The notes below the pieces were generated by a model, which was not told the DNA's origin, searched no databases, and saw nothing but the letters and a program-made list of their open reading frames with translations. From Thiomargarita sp. (GTDB taxonomy: Bacteria; Pseudomonadota; Gammaproteobacteria; Beggiatoales; Beggiatoaceae), in NCBI GenBank assembly GCA_023144675.1, contig JAGLFE010000490.1, forward strand, positions 1 to 8,704: 8,704 bases of DNA. Reading direction: 5' to 3'. How positions within the stretch are numbered: position 1 is the first letter of the stretch; every line of letters starts with the position of its first letter. Of the stretch, positions 5,504 through 8,704 are shown piece after piece. Both the position numbers and the translations under genes were made by a program.

Positions 5504-6706
5504 TTATGATTGTTCCCAATTTCCAACTTTATCTTTTTTAAACATATCCCGAATGCCTCGTATTGCTTGACGGGTACGATGCTGGTTTTCAATCAGGGCA
5601 AAGCGTAAGTGATCATCGCCATATTTCCCAAAACCCATTCCTGGTGAAACAGCTACTTTAGCTTCAGAAATTAATTTTTTGCAAAAGTCTAGGGAACCCA
5701 TTTTTTTATAATGTTCAGGTATTGGTGCCCATACAAACATAGTTGCTTTAGGTTTTTCTACTTTCCAACCTATGGCATTTAAGCCTTCGCATAATACATC
5801 ACGGCGTTGGCGATACATTTCGCAAATATCACTAACACAAGTTTGATCACCTTCTAATGCCGCAATTCCCGCTACTTGAATGGGGGTAAAACAACCGTAA
5901 TCAAGGTAGGATTTCATTCGTGTTAAGGCAGAAATCAAAGTTGGATTACCGCACATAAATCCCAATCTCCAACCTGGCATATTGTAAGTTTTTGATAAGG
6001 AATAGGATTCAACGGCAATATCTTTGGCACCAGGAACTTCTAAAATTGAAGGAGCTTTATAACCATCAAAGACAATTTCTGCATAGGCTAAATCTTGTAT
6101 AATCCAAATTCCATATTGTTTAGCAATTGCCACAATTTCTTCAAAAAAGGATAATTCAACGCATTGGGCGGTTGGATTGCCAGGGAAATTGAGAACTAAT
6201 ATTTTTGGTTTTGGCCAAGAATCGGTAATATTCTTCACTAATTCAGAAAAAAAGTCAACTCCAGGAACTAGTGGAATATGACGAATGTCTGCACCAGCAA
6301 TGGTAAATCCATAAGGATGAATTGGGTAGGCGGGATTAGGAACTAGTACCGTATCTCCCGCATCGACAGTAGCTAAAGCGATATGAGCTAGTCCTTCTTT
6401 GGAACCGATGGAAACAATAACTTCGGTTTCTGGGTCTAAGGAAACGTTGTACTTTCTCTCATACCAGTTAGACATGGCGCGCCGTAAACGAGGAATACCT
6501 TTGGAAGCTGAATAGCGGTGGGTGTCTTTACGTTGCACAACTTCAATTAATTTGTCAACAATATGTTTGGGAGTTGGTTGGTCTGGATTACCCATCCCAA
6601 AATCAATAATATCTTCACCTTGCGCCCGCGCTTTCATTTTTAAGTCATTGACAATATTAAATACGTAGGGTGGAAGACGTTTTATACGTGGAAAATCATC
6701 GTTCAT
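5504..6706 (-). CDS. alaC: Glutamate-pyruvate aminotransferase AlaC-type
   Basis: This 400-residue PLP enzyme of fold type I transfers an amino group between glutamate and pyruvate to make alanine; close relatives were long labelled LL-diaminopimelate or aspartate aminotransferases. The N-terminus FPRIKRLPPYVFNIV and IIDFGMGNPDQPTP match AlaC proteins. Catalytic residues are visible: N177 in FPGNPTA, D205 and Y208 in QDLAYAE, Schiff-base lysine K239 in SYSLSKTYNMPGWRLGF, R247, and carboxylate-binding R368 in LRFALIENQ. It is the first gene of a two-gene operon with hom. That pairing is common in proteobacteria and is probably a nutritional link between pyruvate- and aspartate-family amino acids. 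The ATG has no recognisable Shine-Dalgarno (AATAAAAAC precedes it), but the conserved N-terminus fixes the start. Confidence 0.93.
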   Translation of the reverse strand: MNDDFPRIKRLPPYVFNIVNDLKMKARAQGEDIIDFGMGNPDQPTPKHIVDKLIEVVQRKDTHRYSASKGIPRLRRAMSNWYERKYNVSLDPETEVIVSIGSKEGLAHIALATVDAGDTVLVPNPAYPIHPYGFTIAGADIRHIPLVPGVDFFSELVKNITDSWPKPKILVLNFPGNPTAQCVELSFFEEIVAIAKQYGIWIIQDLAYAEIVFDGYKAPSILEVPGAKDIAVESYSLSKTYNMPGWRLGFMCGNPTLISALTRMKSYLDYGCFTPIQVAGIAALEGDQTCVSDICEMYRQRRDVLCEGLNAIGWKVEKPKATMFVWAPIPEHYKKMGSLDFCKKLISEAKVAVSPGMGFGKYGDDHLRFALIENQHRTRQAIRGIRDMFKKDKVGNWEQS

Positions 6707-7177
6707 GTTTTTATTTATATTATTAAGTAAGAAATGTAGGATGCTGCTGAAGAACGAAGCGCATCAATTATGTCAAAGATAACAAATTTTAGTTTTTTTT
6801 ATTGATGGGACTTGCGCATTGACAAATTTAAGAAAGTATGTTCTTTATAAAAAAATAATAAGTTTTGATATGTTAATTATTTTTCAAAGAAGTAATTTAT
6901 TGTTTGCAAGCTTAACATAAATTCTTCAAATGGTTTTTTTTACCACTTTCTAATTCAATATATTCAGTGGTATAAGAATTTAGTTGGCTAAAAATAAATT
7001 ATGAAAAATTGGCTTGATTTGAGGAGTTAGAGAAGTGAAATGTTTTTAATGCGTGATTTGTTGGTTATTTTTTTGGCTGAATTAAAATTCTTAAAATTAT
7101 TCAGAATAAATAGTTTGTTGCCTGTTTTTTAGCACATTACTGAATTTATTCTGTAAATTCTAATTCAGGTAAAAAGT
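6707..7177. other. Gene-free region upstream of alaC
   Basis: No coding region was recognised. The interval holds the full-length copy of a dispersed repeat (6734-6773), a TACCACT/AGTGGTA inverted pair (6941-6947, 6966-6972) and small AT hairpins such as GAATTTA/TAAATTC (7142-7148, 7154-7160) just behind the secreted-protein gene. The alaC promoter should lie near 6707-6780. A TTGACA box on the minus strand (6776-6771) has no good -10 partner, so I do not assign it. Confidence 0.55.
6734..6773 (+). repeat. Dispersed repeat, copy 2 (with GATGC/GCATC arms)
   Basis: This 40-base unit matches 95-129 in the same orientation. It contains the inverted pair GATGC (6740-6744) and GCATC (6761-6765) around a 16-base loop, so RNA or single-stranded DNA could fold into a small hairpin. 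It lies in the alaC leader/promoter region, as copy 1 lies upstream of purD. Repeats of this kind are probably numerous in the genome, but that needs the rest of the genome. Confidence 0.55.
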
Positions 7178-8434
7178 TTAGTCTATAAGAGAAAAGTTTG
7201 GAGTGCAAGTTTTGTTACTATCCATAGTCAAAACTGCAAAAGGTTCAGTTTCATCTTCACAATCGCCACTCCAGCCTTCAAAAGAATAACCTTGTTTAGT
7301 TATTGCTAGAGGAATAACCGTGATACCTGCTGGAAATTTTTTTGAGCAATTAGGGTTGTTCATACAGATAGCATCCCCGTTTGTAACAACATCATCATTA
7401 CTAAGAAATGACATAAGTACGTATCCACCTTCATTAGCTGTGGTATTTACTGCATAACCATGAATAACGGCAACATCTTTTGTAAGTTGACTGCTGGCCC
7501 CTTCATTATCAGTTACTCGCAAAACTATTTTATATTCTCCCGCTTTTAAAAAGGTTATGTTAGCTGAAGCTCCTGTATTATTATTAGTTATTTCTCCCCA
7601 ACCGTCCGCTACTGCTGTATCATCTTTCTTAGTTACTCCCCAATGATAATTTCCTACACCTATTAGATTACCATTTCTATCCAAAACTTGAGCCAAAGAA
7701 CCATCTTCATCTGGATCATTACTGCCAGCATCTTTTACAGTAATAATGTCATTTGTAAAACCAGTAATACTTTCATCTTCAGTATTATTAATTGTAAATT
7801 TGGCTATAGGAGCTTGGTTACCTTTTGCCCAACTTTCGTATAATTCTTTGTCGGTTATGAAGTAATCAAATGCAAAAGTTGTAAGGAGAAAATTATCAGC
7901 ATTAGCTACATTATAAAAACCAATAATTAAACAAGATGGTTTATCAAAAAAGTTTGGATCTCTCTCATGTATAACATTACTGTCCCCAATTTTACTGTTC
8001 CAACCATTTTCAGTATTCCCATTGGGTTCAAACACTGGAGCATTAGTGCAATCTCTTTCTCCAAAATCTTGAGTATAAATAACTCGACTACCAGCCAAAA
8101 AATTTGAATTAAAACCTATACCTGTAGTAATTACCCCAGGAGGAATAAATAATCTAATATAAACTTTGTTGCCATGATCTAACATTCCTTGCCAATTAAA
8201 CGGATTAGCTGGACTAGCTATTGAGTAGATTAACGTCCATCTTTTCATATTTTCATTATATATAATGTCATCAGTATTTTCTGGAAAATAGCTACTATTA
8301 CTCATTTGTGTTAATGGTAACGAAATTATTGGTACATCAGTTCCAGTTACCCAACCTGCACTTTGTACTTGGTAAGGTAATAAAAAACAACAGATTAAAC
8401 TAATAAGTTGAATAATTTTTTTAAAGTTTGTCAT
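7178..8434 (-). CDS. Secreted PKD-domain protein with Cys-containing C-terminal repeat domain
   Basis: This 418-residue protein of unknown function starts with a Sec signal peptide: basic MTNFKK, a hydrophobic core (7-20), and probable cleavage after VQSA (residue 26). Cysteines 15 and 16 are not in a lipobox, so it is not an obvious lipoprotein. Residues 27-205 match no family I know; they hold two cysteines (129, 168) that may form a disulfide. Residues 207-324 resemble a PKD/Ig-like domain: NQAPIAKF start, SNDPDEDGS, YHWGV, then GEYKIVLRVTDNEGAS. Residues 327-415 resemble the InlB/Flg_new-type bacterial repeat (GYSFEGWSGDC, DSNKTCTPNF) with four cysteines (357, 363, 392, 410). A cell-surface or extracellular binding role is plausible. 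It has no sorting signal, no membrane anchor and no clear Shine-Dalgarno, and it is transcribed alone. Confidence 0.85.
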   Translation of the reverse strand: MTNFKKIIQLISLICCFLLPYQVQSAGWVTGTDVPIISLPLTQMSNSSYFPENTDDIIYNENMKRWTLIYSIASPANPFNWQGMLDHGNKVYIRLFIPPGVITTGIGFNSNFLAGSRVIYTQDFGERDCTNAPVFEPNGNTENGWNSKIGDSNVIHERDPNFFDKPSCLIIGFYNVANADNFLLTTFAFDYFITDKELYESWAKGNQAPIAKFTINNTEDESITGFTNDIITVKDAGSNDPDEDGSLAQVLDRNGNLIGVGNYHWGVTKKDDTAVADGWGEITNNNTGASANITFLKAGEYKIVLRVTDNEGASSQLTKDVAVIHGYAVNTTANEGGYVLMSFLSNDDVVTNGDAICMNNPNCSKKFPAGITVIPLAITKQGYSFEGWSGDCEDETEPFAVLTMDSNKTCTPNFSLID

Positions 8435-8545
8435 ATTTAAATATTAAGTAATTTAGGAAATAAAAAAAGTTTTTGTAAAAAAAATCATATCATATAATAG
8501 GCTAGTTAATTTATTTATTTTCAAATATTTTTTCATTCTTTTTAT
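8435..8545 (-). promoter_or_regulatory. Upstream region of the secreted-protein gene
   Basis: This A/T-rich stretch must contain the promoter of the PKD protein gene. Minus-strand candidates such as TTGAAA with TATTAT nineteen bases later, or TTTACA with TAAATT, are weak, so no single promoter is assigned. No Shine-Dalgarno is visible before the ATG at 8434. Confidence 0.25.
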
Positions 8546-8704
8546 GTAATTGCTCACTCCCCTTGTCTGAACTATGATTCTTTTGATTTGTATGATTGGC
8601 TTTGATTTTATACTTTGTTGATTAATTACAATCATAGTCTATTATTTAATCACAAAAATCATAGTTCAGACAATAAAAAGCTATCTAGGACAGTGAGTAG
8701 TTAC
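8546..8704. repeat. Nested inverted-repeat element with TGATT tandem motif
   Basis: An inner perfect 17-bp inverted repeat, TTGTCTGAACTATGATT (8563-8579) and its complement (8657-8673), extends inward to 26-bp arms (8563-8588, 8648-8673) with two mismatches. Outer 12-bp arms GTAATTGCTCAC (8546-8557) and GTGAGTAGTTAC (8693-8704) match at 10 of 12. Inside, TGATT recurs at 8575, 8584, 8593 and 8603 with 9-10 base spacing, and AATCA recurs in the right arm at 8648 and 8657. There is no ORF of coding character. It looks like a non-autonomous palindromic repeat element. The window ends exactly on the last base of the outer arm, so the element may continue. Confidence 0.65.

Noticed and set aside
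5484..5519. Upstream ATG of hom at 5519, adding 12 residues
   Set aside because: It would overlap alaC by 16 bases and lacks a ribosome-binding site, whereas the ATG at 5483 has GGGAGC at proper distance and begins at the conserved sequence.
6941..6972. TACCACT/AGTGGTA inverted repeat next to a run of eight T
   Set aside because: On the plus strand the T-run precedes the stem, and on the minus strand an A-run follows it, so it is not an intrinsic terminator in either direction; the arms are only 7 bp in AT-rich DNA.
7142..7160. GAATTTA/TAAATTC hairpin behind the secreted-protein gene as terminator
   Set aside because: The stem is almost entirely AT and no T-run follows in the direction of transcription; noted within the intergenic entry only.
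8453..8635. Minus-strand open frame of 60 codons near the right edge
   Set aside because: It overlaps the inverted-repeat element and an A/T-rich promoter region; its composition (Ile, Lys, Thr, Phe) reflects base composition, not a protein.
1..8704. CRISPR array, tRNA or rRNA genes
   Set aside because: No regularly spaced direct repeats with unique spacers, no tRNA cloverleaf or TTCRA-type T-loop in context, and no rRNA-like conserved blocks were seen.

Overview
The window is about 8.7 kb of AT-rich DNA. It has long non-coding gaps, several small inverted-repeat elements and otherwise ordinary proteobacterial housekeeping genes. The purD, alaC and hom products look proteobacterial. The alaC-hom pair and the many short dispersed repeats suggest a low-GC gammaproteobacterium, possibly a Beggiatoa/Thiotrichales-type sulfur bacterium. 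That lineage guess is an inference from general appearance, not from a database match.

Layout from left to right: (1) 1-556 has no gene but carries a dispersed repeat and a near-consensus sigma70 promoter. (2) purD (557-1828, +) makes phosphoribosylamine-glycine ligase. (3) At 1895-1959 there is a copy of the last 20 codons plus stop of hom, on the minus strand. It is followed by a short unidentified coding-like fragment and a 111-bp MITE-like element with 14-bp terminal inverted repeats. (4) A two-gene minus-strand operon (4023-2243) encodes an OLD/AAA_15-type ABC-like ATPase and a DUF3226-type TOPRIM protein, overlapping by one base (TAATG). (5) An alaC-hom operon (6706-4170, -) encodes a glutamate-pyruvate aminotransferase and homoserine dehydrogenase. 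(6) A gene-free stretch (6707-7177) holds a second copy of the dispersed repeat. (7) A secreted protein with a PKD domain and a Cys-containing C-terminal repeat domain lies at 8434-7178 (-). (8) The right edge (8546-8704) is a nested inverted-repeat element.

The main discovery is the structure of 1895-4234. The ATPase-TOPRIM pair sits between two direct copies (65 bp, 4 mismatches) of the hom 3' end, and the units are offset by exactly 2275 bp. All four mismatches fall in third codon positions and are synonymous. Both copies therefore encode the same Hom C-terminus, and loss of the intervening DNA by recombination would leave Hom intact. This is the footprint expected of a cassette or island that entered at the 3' end of a housekeeping gene and rebuilt that end. 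The cargo resembles in architecture the two-component ATPase + TOPRIM anti-phage systems (PARIS, OLD-family), but with a DUF3226-type TOPRIM. No integrase is visible inside the interval.

alaC and hom act in amino-acid metabolism: alanine/glutamate-pyruvate transamination and the threonine/methionine branch from aspartate. purD acts in de novo purine synthesis. They appear to be the chromosomal background into which the cassette was placed. Before the insertion, purD and hom would have been tail-to-tail neighbours separated by a stem-loop.
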